From Hymenobacter montanus (GTDB lineage: Bacteria > Bacteroidota > Bacteroidia > Cytophagales > Hymenobacteraceae), in NCBI RefSeq assembly GCF_014699115.1, contig NZ_JACXAD010000015.1, positions 62,001 to 126,000 of the forward strand: a stretch of 64,000 bases of DNA, read 5' to 3'. Below the pieces are notes generated by a model. It searched no databases. It had not been told where the DNA came from and was given only the letters and a program-made list of their open reading frames with translations. Positions 53,611 through 60,747 of the stretch are shown one piece after another. Position 1 is the first letter of the stretch. Each line of letters starts with the position of its first letter. The translations under genes and the position numbers were made by a program.

Positions 53611-54768
53611 ATGAATACTGAAGGAAAAGGAAGAGTACTGGTCGCGATGAGCGGCGGAATCGACTCGAGCGTGGCCGCCGTGCTGCTGCACGAGCAAGGC
53701 TACGAGGTGGTTGGAATGACCATGAAGACCTGGGATTACGCCAGCGCGGGCGGTTCTAAAAAGGAGACCGGTTGCTGCTCGCTCGACAGCATCAACGACG
53801 CCCGCAACATCGCCGTGCAGCTGGGTTTCCCGCACTACATCATTGATATTCGGGACGAGTTTGGCGACTTCGTCATCGACAACTTTACCGACGAGTACCT
53901 GGCCGGCCGCACGCCCAATCCCTGCGTGCTCTGTAACACCCACATCAAGTGGGACGCTCTGCTGCGTCGGGCCGACCAGCTCGGCTGCCAGTTTATTGCC
54001 ACCGGCCACTACGCCAACGTTCGCCACGACGAAGAAACCGGCCGGTTTGTGGTGAGCAAGGGCCTCGATGAGCACAAAGACCAGAGCTACGCCCTGTGGG
54101 GCGTGAGTCAGGAAAGCCTGCGCCGTACCCTGTTTCCGCTGGGCGGCCTGCGCAAAACTGAAATCTATGACGAAGCCCGGCGGCGCGGGTTCACCGAGCT
54201 GGTAAACAAGCCCGAGAGCTACGAAATATGCTTTATTCCCGACAACGACTACCGCGGTTTCCTGCGGCGGCGCGTCCCGGGCCTGGAGGCCCGCGTGGCC
54301 GGCGGCAACTTCATCACCAAAACCGGCCGGGTTATCGGCCGGCACGAAGGCTACCCGTTCTACACCATTGGGCAGCGCAAAGGCCTGGGCGTGGCCCTGG
54401 GCTACCCCGCGTTTGTGCTCGAAATCCGGCCCGATACCAACGAGGTAGTGCTCGGTAACTACGACGAGCTGGCCAGCACGGCCACCGTGGTGGGCAAGCT
54501 CAACATGGGCAAATACGCCAACCTAACCAGCCGCGGCCTGGTGCCGGCCGTGGTGAAGGTGCGCTACAACCACGACGGGGCCCCCGCGTTCCTGGAGGAA
54601 GTGGACGATAAAATCCGCGTTTACTTTGAAGCTCCCGTTCACGCCATCACGCCCGGGCAGGCCGCCGTCTTCTACGAAGGCAACGACGTGCTGGGCGGCG
54701 GCTGGATTGAGCGCCACGTAATTGGAGAATTTCCCTTACCTTTTGCGGCCGTAGCGGCTGGTCAGTAG
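53611..54768 (+). CDS. mnmA: tRNA-specific 2-thiouridylase
   Basis: 385 residues from the ATG at 53611 (MNTEGKGRVLVAMSGGIDSS). MnmA thiolates U34 of Lys, Glu and Gln tRNAs. The PP-loop SGGIDSSVAAVLLHEQGYEV is present, followed by the first catalytic Cys in TPNPCVLCNTHIKWDALLRR and the second in SYEICFIPDNDYRGFLRRRV. The C-terminal beta-barrel is complete (GGWIERHVIGEF). The gene follows the glycosylphosphotransferase by 127 bp but has its own promoter. Confidence 0.96.
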   Translation: MNTEGKGRVLVAMSGGIDSSVAAVLLHEQGYEVVGMTMKTWDYASAGGSKKETGCCSLDSINDARNIAVQLGFPHYIIDIRDEFGDFVIDNFTDEYLAGRTPNPCVLCNTHIKWDALLRRADQLGCQFIATGHYANVRHDEETGRFVVSKGLDEHKDQSYALWGVSQESLRRTLFPLGGLRKTEIYDEARRRGFTELVNKPESYEICFIPDNDYRGFLRRRVPGLEARVAGGNFITKTGRVIGRHEGYPFYTIGQRKGLGVALGYPAFVLEIRPDTNEVVLGNYDELASTATVVGKLNMGKYANLTSRGLVPAVVKVRYNHDGAPAFLEEVDDKIRVYFEAPVHAITPGQAAVFYEGNDVLGGGWIERHVIGEFPLPFAAVAAGQ

Positions 54769-54799
54769 TATTGTCAGGCCGCCTCAGTGCCCCGCATTT

Positions 54800-55600
54800 A
54801 TGCATCAGCTGTTAAAAACCTTGCAGGTGAAACTCTCCGGCCCCGCAGCCTGGGCCACCACGGCCCTAATCCTGGCTCTGGGCGCGGCTGGCTGCAAGAA
54901 CACCACCGTGCCCGCTCCCGAAACCGGCCGCGACTATTACCCGGTGGCGGTCGGCAACTTCTGGGTGTACGCCGTGGTCGATACCACGTGGAGCCCGGCC
55001 ACCCGGGTGTCGCCCAGCGTGGCCACCATCAGTACCTACCAATTCAAGGAAACCATTACGGACGTATTTACCGATGCGGCCGGCCAGCCGGCGTACCGGC
55101 TGGTGCGCTCCAAGCGGGTGGCCCCGGCTACTACCTTTCTCGACGACAGCGTGTTCGTGCTCAGTGCTACGCCGCAGACGGTGACCTTAATTCGCAACAA
55201 TGCCCGCACGCTGGAATTAATCTTCCCGGTGCGCGAAGGGCGGCTGTGGAATTTTAACGCCTACAACAACAACTTCAACGACACCATTACCGCCGAGACC
55301 CGCCGCTACAGCCGCGTGGGCCAGTCGTTTACCACGGGCGGCACCGGCGGTATTCCCGCGGCAACCTACCCGTCGACGCTCACGACCGCCAACGCGGGAA
55401 TTGCGGCCGAAAACAGCCTGCTCAAGCGGCAGAGCTACCAGCAAGTATTCGCCAAGGGAGTGGGGCCCGTTTACCGGCGCCGCGACTATTTCCTGAACTT
55501 CAACTATACCAATTCCGACGGCACTCAGGTGTACGTGCCCGGCTCTTATTTCAGTGCGGCATCGCGGCGCGAAACCCTTATTGACTACGGGCCCCGGTAG
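54800..55600 (+). CDS. Hypothetical lipoprotein
   Basis: 266 residues. The N-terminal hydrophobic segment ends LALGAAGC, a lipobox. The mature part contains DYYPVAVGNFWVYAVVDTTW, a pattern typical of Bacteroidota lipoproteins of unknown function, and FLNFNYTNSDGTQVYVPGSY near the C-terminus. It lies 31 bp after mnmA and 44 bp before the T9SS subtilase gene, and could be transcribed with either. No enzymatic motif is visible. Confidence 0.75.
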   Translation: MHQLLKTLQVKLSGPAAWATTALILALGAAGCKNTTVPAPETGRDYYPVAVGNFWVYAVVDTTWSPATRVSPSVATISTYQFKETITDVFTDAAGQPAYRLVRSKRVAPATTFLDDSVFVLSATPQTVTLIRNNARTLELIFPVREGRLWNFNAYNNNFNDTITAETRRYSRVGQSFTTGGTGGIPAATYPSTLTTANAGIAAENSLLKRQSYQQVFAKGVGPVYRRRDYFLNFNYTNSDGTQVYVPGSYFSAASRRETLIDYGPR

Positions 55601-55644
55601 GCGGCCTTCCTTTCACTTACTACCACTACTACTTTAGGTTGGCA

Positions 55645-57342
55645 ATGGCATCTGCATCTACTGGAATAAAATGGCTAGGCCTGGTTTTGATAGCGGGCCT
55701 GCTACCAGCTTTGGCGGCGGCTCCGGCAGCGGCGCAGGGCACGGTGCGCCGCCACTTGGTGTACTTCCGCGACAAAGCCGGCTCGCCGTACTCGGTCGCG
55801 CAGCCGCAGGCTTTCTTGTCGGCCCGGTCGTTGGCCCGGCGTAACCGGCAGGGCATTGCCGTGCTGCCCCGCGACTTGCCGGTGAACCCTGCCTACGTGG
55901 CTCAGGTGCGGGGCGTGGCTGGCCGGCCCCAGGTTATTTACACCTCGCGGTGGTTCAACGCGGCCGTGGTTTCCTGCGATTCCACTACGCTGGCCCTTAT
56001 CACGGCCCTGCCCATCGTGCGGGGGGCTAACACCCTCAACCGTGGCTACCAGGCGCCTCCGCCCACGCTGCCCCCCGCGCAAATGCCCGTGTCGGCCGCG
56101 CGCCCAACCGACGCCCGGGCCCTGTACGGCTGGGCCTACCGCCAAAACGAGCAAATTGGCACCCGGGCCATGCACGAGGCCGGGTTCCGCGGCGAGGGCA
56201 TGCAGATTGCCGTATTCGATGCCGGTTTCCCGGGGGTAAACCAGATTCCGGCCTTCCAGCCGCTTTTTCAGGAGCAACGCCTGGCGGGAACCCGCAATTT
56301 CGTGGACGGTGGCACCAGCGTGTACCAGCGCAACAGCCACGGCACCAGCTGCCTGTCGACCATGGCGGCTAACCAGGCAGGATTTTACATTGGCGCCGCG
56401 CCCAAGGCTACTTACCGCCTGTGCATCACCGAGGACGCTACTTCTGAGCACCCCATTGAGGAAGCCAACTGGCTGGCCGCCGCCGAGTATGCCGACTCGG
56501 CGGGCGTCGACATCATCAGCTCTTCATTGGGCTACACCACCTTCGACGACCCTTGGGGCTCGTACACATACGCCAGCATGAATGGCCGCACGGCCATCAG
56601 CTCGCGGGCCGCCACGGTGGCCGCGCGGGTGGGTATGTTGGTGGTGAGTGCCGCCGGCAATGAGGCCAACTCCCCCTGGCACTACATCTCGGCCCCCGCC
56701 GATGCCGATTCCGTGCTGTCGGTTGGGGCAGTAGACTCGCTGGGCAACCACGCGTCGTTCAGCTCGTTTGGGCCCACGGCCGATGGCCGCATCAAGCCCA
56801 CGCTCTCGGCCATGGGGCAGGCTTCGGCCGTGCTGACACCCAGCGGGGCGGTAGTTCGGGGCAATGGCACCTCCTACGCTTGCCCCATTCTGGCGGGAAT
56901 GGTAGCCGGCTTCTGGCAAGCCAACCCTACGCTCACGGCCCAGCAGGTTATCGCGGCGCTCCGCACTACGGCCTCGCAAGCAGCCAGGCCCGATAACGCG
57001 CTGGGGTACGGAATTCCCAATTTCGTCACGGCCTATAATACCCTGAATCCTACCCATCCGCTGACGGCTATCAACGCGGCCCCGAAGGCGGAGCCCCTGA
57101 GCTTATTTCCGAATCCGACCGGCGACGGGCCCCTCACCCTGGCGCTGCCGCCCGCCTTGCGAGGGCAGCCCTTGCACATCCGGGTCCTCGACGCCCGCGG
57201 CGCTGTGGTAGCCCAACAGCAGCTGCCCGCCGCCAGCGGCAGCGAAGTAGTGCTCCGCTTCGGGCGGCTGGCCAAGGGAGCTTACGTTTGCGAAGTGAGT
57301 GCGGGCGCCACCCGCCAGACGGTGAAATTTGTGCAGCAGTAA
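55645..57342 (+). CDS. S8 family subtilisin-like protease with T9SS sorting domain
   Basis: 565 residues from the ATG at 55645. A signal peptide (WLGLVLIAGLLPALAAAPAA) precedes a propeptide and the peptidase domain. The triad is Asp in MQIAVFDAGFPGVNQIPAF, His in YQRNSHGTSCLSTMAANQ, and Ser in GTSYACPILAGMVAGFWQ, with AAGNEANSPWHYISAPADAD between His and Ser (oxyanion Asn in GNEAN). The last ~80 residues form a T9SS sorting domain (SLFPNPTGDGPLTLALPPAL, AKGAYVCEVSAGATRQTVKF). It should be secreted and act on external proteins. A terminator follows. Confidence 0.95.
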   Translation: MASASTGIKWLGLVLIAGLLPALAAAPAAAQGTVRRHLVYFRDKAGSPYSVAQPQAFLSARSLARRNRQGIAVLPRDLPVNPAYVAQVRGVAGRPQVIYTSRWFNAAVVSCDSTTLALITALPIVRGANTLNRGYQAPPPTLPPAQMPVSAARPTDARALYGWAYRQNEQIGTRAMHEAGFRGEGMQIAVFDAGFPGVNQIPAFQPLFQEQRLAGTRNFVDGGTSVYQRNSHGTSCLSTMAANQAGFYIGAAPKATYRLCITEDATSEHPIEEANWLAAAEYADSAGVDIISSSLGYTTFDDPWGSYTYASMNGRTAISSRAATVAARVGMLVVSAAGNEANSPWHYISAPADADSVLSVGAVDSLGNHASFSSFGPTADGRIKPTLSAMGQASAVLTPSGAVVRGNGTSYACPILAGMVAGFWQANPTLTAQQVIAALRTTASQAARPDNALGYGIPNFVTAYNTLNPTHPLTAINAAPKAEPLSLFPNPTGDGPLTLALPPALRGQPLHIRVLDARGAVVAQQQLPAASGSEVVLRFGRLAKGAYVCEVSAGATRQTVKFVQQ

Positions 57343-57362
57343 CTTATCAGTCCGCTAAGGAA

Positions 57363-57388
57363 AGGGGGCCATTAGGCGCCCTTTTTTT
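57363..57388 (+). terminator. Intrinsic terminator of the subtilase gene
   Basis: AGGGGGCC / GGCGCCCT stem (7 of 8) with a four-base ATTA loop followed by T7. Confidence 0.8.
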
Positions 57389-57476
57389 ATGCTGATTTGC
57401 CTGGATACCTCCTTGCTTATGAGGTCGATATTGCGTAACTTTAAAGCTTAAATTCACCCCGTTTTCTTGCAGTTAC

Positions 57477-57800
57477 ATGTTGCAAATGATGATTTCCAAG
57501 CGCATAGGGCGCCGCCAGTTTCACTTCACCGTGCAGGGCAATAATTTTCACGAAACCGTGGCCGAATACGACCGGCTGAGTTTCCCCGACGTCGCCGCCT
57601 GCGGCTTGTGCGGCTCCGATAATCTGGACCTGACCAGCCGGGTGGCCCAGGATAAGTTCAAGTACACTTCGGTAAAATGCCTCGACTGCCGCGGCGACCT
57701 GACCTTCGGTAAAAAGCAGAAAGACGACCAGACTGTTTTCCTGCGCCGCCGCGAAGGCGGAGAACTCGACTGGAAAGCGTTTGAGAAAGCCGACCGCTAA
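57477..57800 (+). CDS. Small protein with a CxxC-CxxC zinc-ribbon-like region
   Basis: 107 residues. Two CxxC pairs, ACGLCGSDNLDLT and VKCLDCRGDLTFGKKQ, are separated by ~22 residues, the spacing of a zinc ribbon. The N-terminal half (RIGRRQFHFTVQGNNFHETV) is basic and the C-terminus acidic (EGGELDWKAFEKADR). No family is recognised; it could bind nucleic acid. Met codons at positions 1, 4 and 5 all work as starts. It precedes ribE after a terminator. Confidence 0.75.
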   Translation: MLQMMISKRIGRRQFHFTVQGNNFHETVAEYDRLSFPDVAACGLCGSDNLDLTSRVAQDKFKYTSVKCLDCRGDLTFGKKQKDDQTVFLRRREGGELDWKAFEKADR

Positions 57801-57841
57801 TCCTTCGGCTGCCAAGGCGGTTATGGCAGTAGAAAACCGAG

Positions 57842-57876
57842 AAGAACGGCACCCTGATTCCGGGGTGCCGTTCTTT
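57842..57876 (+). terminator. Intrinsic terminator
   Basis: AAGAACGGCACCC / GGGTGCCGTTCTT perfect 13-bp stem, loop of 8, then TT. Confidence 0.8.
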
Positions 57877-57917
57877 GCATTTGGGAGCGACGAGGTTCTA
57901 CTTTCGGACCCTCCACC

Positions 57918-57941
57918 AATCCGTGAAATCCGAAAAATCCG
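57918..57941. repeat. Second copy of the TCCG-rich short repeat
   Basis: Identical over 24 bp to 39289-39312; 16 bp before the ribE start codon. Confidence 0.75.
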
Positions 57942-57957
57942 ACTAAATCCGCGATAC

Positions 57958-58554
57958 ATGTTTACTGGAATTATTGAGGCCCTGGGCACTATCACGGCCG
58001 TCGAAACCGAGGGCCGCAACCGCCACTTCACGGTGGCCTCGCCCTTCGCGGCCGAGCTGAAGATTGATCAGAGCGTGGCCCACGACGGCGTGTGCCTGAC
58101 CGTGGTGGCCGTGGACCCCGCCGCAGGCACGCACGTGGTGACGGCCATCGACGAAACCCTGCGGGTAACCAACCTGAGCCAGTGGCAGCCCGGCCGCCGC
58201 GTTAACCTGGAGCGTTGCCTGGCCGCCAACGGCCGCTTCGACGGCCACATCGTGCAGGGCCACGTCGACGCCACGGCTACCTGCGTGCGGGTAGAAGACC
58301 AGCAAGGCTCGTGGCTGTTCCGCTTTCAGCACGCCCCCGGACCCGGCCGGGTCACGGTAGAGAAAGGGTCCATCTGCGTAAACGGCACCAGCCTAACGTG
58401 TTTCGACAGCACCGACGACGGCTTTACGGTGGCCATCATTCCCTACACCTACGAGCATACCAGCTTCCAGCAGCTGCGCCCCGGCGAAATTGTGAACCTC
58501 GAGTTCGACATCGTGGGCAAGTACGTCGCCAAGCTGTTGGGCCGGTCAGCTTGA
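57958..58554 (+). CDS. ribE: Riboflavin synthase alpha subunit
   Basis: 198 residues from the ATG at 57958, giving the invariant start MFTGIIEALGTI; the open frame upstream to 57781 crosses the terminator. Two homologous barrels are visible: FTVASPFAAELKIDQSVAHD with GVCLTVVAVDP, and FRFQHAPGPGRVTVEKGSIC with VNGTSLTCF. The final step of riboflavin synthesis, dismutation of two 6,7-dimethyl-8-ribityllumazine, takes place between trimers. Other rib genes are not in the window. Confidence 0.96.
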   Translation: MFTGIIEALGTITAVETEGRNRHFTVASPFAAELKIDQSVAHDGVCLTVVAVDPAAGTHVVTAIDETLRVTNLSQWQPGRRVNLERCLAANGRFDGHIVQGHVDATATCVRVEDQQGSWLFRFQHAPGPGRVTVEKGSICVNGTSLTCFDSTDDGFTVAIIPYTYEHTSFQQLRPGEIVNLEFDIVGKYVAKLLGRSA

Positions 58555-58614
58555 AAACTCGGCAGGAATGACTGCGTAGGAGGAGTATTCCTCTCCCTTA
58601 ACTTCTTGCCCGCC

Positions 58615-58815
58615 ATGTCAAAACGTGAATTGATTGAGCCCAACGAAGGCGATAAACGGTATATCCGCCGTGACGAAGACGGCCGGATTGAGCAGTCCGT
58701 GAGCCTGAACCGGTCGCTGTCGCAAGACGACAAGCATAACTCCAAAAAAACCAGCCGCCCCGGTCAGGGCGACAAAGGCGACGGCCATACCGGTAACCGG
58801 AAGCCCGCTAAATAA
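58615..58815 (+). CDS. Small basic conserved protein
   Basis: 66 residues (MSKRELIEPNEGDKRYIRRD start). Highly charged, rich in Lys/Arg/Asp and Gly (RSLSQDDKHNSKKTSRPGQG), no hydrophobic segment, possibly disordered. Proteins of this size and pattern with a DKRYIRRDEDG block occur across Cytophagales; role unknown. An intrinsic terminator follows 20 bp later. Confidence 0.7.
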   Translation: MSKRELIEPNEGDKRYIRRDEDGRIEQSVSLNRSLSQDDKHNSKKTSRPGQGDKGDGHTGNRKPAK

Positions 58816-58835
58816 TGGGGCTAACTGTTATTCCA

Positions 58836-58871
58836 GGAAAAGACCCGCTGACACATCAGCGGGCCTTTTCC
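58836..58871 (+). terminator. Intrinsic terminator
   Basis: GGAAAAGACCCGCTGA / TCAGCGGGCCTTTTCC stem with loop CACA. Confidence 0.8.
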
Positions 58872-58924
58872 GCTCAACGAAGAGCGAAACATAACGATTC
58901 ATACAACGACAAATTTGACGGGCC

Positions 58925-59536
58925 TCAACGGTGGGCTTGTGGGGCAGCATCCCATCGTTGAAAAAGGACTGATGCCAAGGCCCCTAATGCTGCTCCCAGT
59001 ACTGCGCCGCCCAGCACGTCAGTCGGGTAGTGGGCCCCGAGGTAGATGCGGCTGTAGGAGAGCAGCGCCGCCCATCCGAAGGCGCCAATCTTAAGAGCCC
59101 GGAAGTGGCCCCGGGGCAGCACCAGCAGCAGAAAAACGGCCAGGGCCATCGAATTGGCCGCGTGCGACGAGAGGAAACCGAACTGCCCGCCGCAGCCATC
59201 GGGCAGGTACAGCTGAGCGGAAACCACGGTGTCGTGGCAGGGGCGGGGTCGGGCAAAAAAAGGCTTGAACAGGCGGCTGGTAATGCTGTCCGCCAGCGCC
59301 ACGGCCGCTATCACCAGGGGTAGCAGCAGCAGCACCCGCCGCCGGAATTGGTAAATCAGCCAGATAATCAGCAGGGCGTAGGCCGGAACCCAGGCGTAGC
59401 GGTTGGAGGCAAACACCATCACCGCGTCCAGCCAGGACGTATGAGCATGGTTGATGGCCAGCAGCAGGCGCCGGTCGAGGGCCTGAAGAGAGGGGAGGGA
59501 ATTAAAAATGAAAAATGAAAAATTAAAAAGGAGCAT
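58925..59536 (-). CDS. PAP2-family phosphatase
   Basis: 203 residues. PAP2 motifs: KPFFARPRPCHD (KxxxxxxRP), GFLSSHAANSMALAV (SGH-type with SSHA) and SRIYLGAHYPTDVLGGAVLG (SRxxxxxHxxxD), so the active site is complete. Five transmembrane helices are visible. The substrate is probably an isoprenoid or lipid diphosphate. The annotated N-terminus MLLFNFSFFIFNSL is translated from an A-rich intergenic repeat (59499-59530), so the original start may lie further inside; no ATG is present before Met40 (AVMVFA). Confidence 0.85.
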   Translation of the reverse strand: MLLFNFSFFIFNSLPSLQALDRRLLLAINHAHTSWLDAVMVFASNRYAWVPAYALLIIWLIYQFRRRVLLLLPLVIAAVALADSITSRLFKPFFARPRPCHDTVVSAQLYLPDGCGGQFGFLSSHAANSMALAVFLLLVLPRGHFRALKIGAFGWAALLSYSRIYLGAHYPTDVLGGAVLGAALGALASVLFQRWDAAPQAHR

Positions 59537-59694
59537 TGTAGCACAGCGGGAAGATTTTTAACTATTCATTTTTTAGTTGGCCTACTCCCGTAATCCAACC
59601 GGATATTTTGTGATTTTTAATTCTCCTATTCAATTAATCTGTTCTCGTAATGCAATCGGAGATTTTTAATTTTTAATTTCTCATTTTTAATTGA
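59499..59694. repeat. A-rich repeats around the PAP2 start
   Basis: 59499-59530 (GGAATTAAAAATGAAAAATG...) and 59660-59694 (inverted, GATTTTTAATTTTTAATTTC) match the pair at 40476-40585. The first overlaps the PAP2 start. The rest of 59537-59695 has no gene. Confidence 0.7.
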
Positions 59695-59695
59695 T

Positions 59696-60616
59696 TTACC
59701 TCAGCCAGTCAACTCCCTTGCGCAGCCAGGCCAGCGTGGCGGCCTCGGGGGTGCCGGGGGCGGGGGGGGCGGGATTGTAAGCCCAGCCCGTGCGCGGGGG
59801 CAGGCTCATGAGGATGGACTCAGTGCGCCCCCCGGTTTCGAGGCCGAAGCGCGTGCCGCGGTCGAAGGCCAGGTTGAACTCGGCGTAGCGGGCGCGCCGC
59901 AGGGTTTGCCAGGCTTCTTCGCGCTCGGTGAAGGGAAGGGCGTGGTTCTCGGCCATAAGGCCAGTGTAAAAAGGACCGAACACCTCGGCCACGTCGCGCA
60001 CGAACGCGAACAGCTCCTCAACCGGACCGTCGGGCCCCACGGTCAGCCGGTCGAAAAAGATGCCGCCCACCCCGCGGGTTTCCTGCCGGTGGGGCAGGTA
60101 AAAATAGTCATCAGCCCAGCGCGTGAATTTGGGATAATACGCCGGCTGGTGCTGGTCGCACACCGCGCGCAGCCGCTGGTGGAAGCGGCGGGCCTGCGCT
60201 TCGTCCACGTAAATCGGCGTTAAGTCGATGCCGCCCCCGAACCAGGCTTCGCCGTTGCCGGCCTCGAAGTAGCGCACGTTCATGTGGATGATGGGCACGC
60301 GCGGGCTGCGCGGATGCAGCACCACGCTCACGCCGGTGGCGTAAAAAGCCGGGTCGGGCATGTGCAACTGCCGGGCCGCCGCTTCGCTCATCTGGCCCCA
60401 AACGGCGGAAAAGCCCACGCCACCTTTTTCGAGGATGCCGCCGTTCTCCAGCACTTTCGAGCGCCCGCCCCCGCCCCCTTCGCGCTGCCAGGCATCGTTG
60501 AGAAACCGGCTGGAGCCGGCATCCGCCGCTTCCAGCTGCTGACACAGGCGCAGCTGAAAATCAGCGAGCCAGGTTTCTATTTCGGGGCGTGTAGTGGGCG
60601 AGTGGGGAGAGAGCAC
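59696..60616 (-). CDS. hemF: Oxygen-dependent coproporphyrinogen III oxidase
   Basis: 306 residues with a GTG start (MLSPHSPTTRPEIETW). It decarboxylates coproporphyrinogen III to protoporphyrinogen IX in haem synthesis. Conserved blocks: GGGGRSKVLENGGILEKGGV, GVSVVLHPRSPRVPIIHMNV, RYFEAGNGEAWFGGGIDLTP and YFYLPHRQETRGVGGIFFDR. The C-terminus is complete (FGLETGGRTESILMSLPPRT). It is divergent from the E1 dehydrogenase gene. Confidence 0.96.
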   Translation of the reverse strand: MLSPHSPTTRPEIETWLADFQLRLCQQLEAADAGSSRFLNDAWQREGGGGGRSKVLENGGILEKGGVGFSAVWGQMSEAAARQLHMPDPAFYATGVSVVLHPRSPRVPIIHMNVRYFEAGNGEAWFGGGIDLTPIYVDEAQARRFHQRLRAVCDQHQPAYYPKFTRWADDYFYLPHRQETRGVGGIFFDRLTVGPDGPVEELFAFVRDVAEVFGPFYTGLMAENHALPFTEREEAWQTLRRARYAEFNLAFDRGTRFGLETGGRTESILMSLPPRTGWAYNPAPPAPGTPEAATLAWLRKGVDWLR

Positions 60617-60725
60617 GGAAGGGCGCCGCGGAGGGCTCAGCAGGTTTTAGGGAAGGAAGACCAATGCGCCGGCCCAAACAGGGGCTGGGCCGCGGCGGCC
60701 CCAAAGATACGGCCGCGGGTAGGCG

Positions 60726-60733
60726 TACTTTTG
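60726..60733 (+). promoter_or_regulatory. Promoter -7 element of the fused E1 gene
   Basis: TACTTTTG, 15 nt before the ATG at 60748 and 24 nt before that at 60757, giving a very short leader and mildly favouring the second ATG. Confidence 0.55.
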
Positions 60734-60747
60734 TAGCCTCACTTGTT

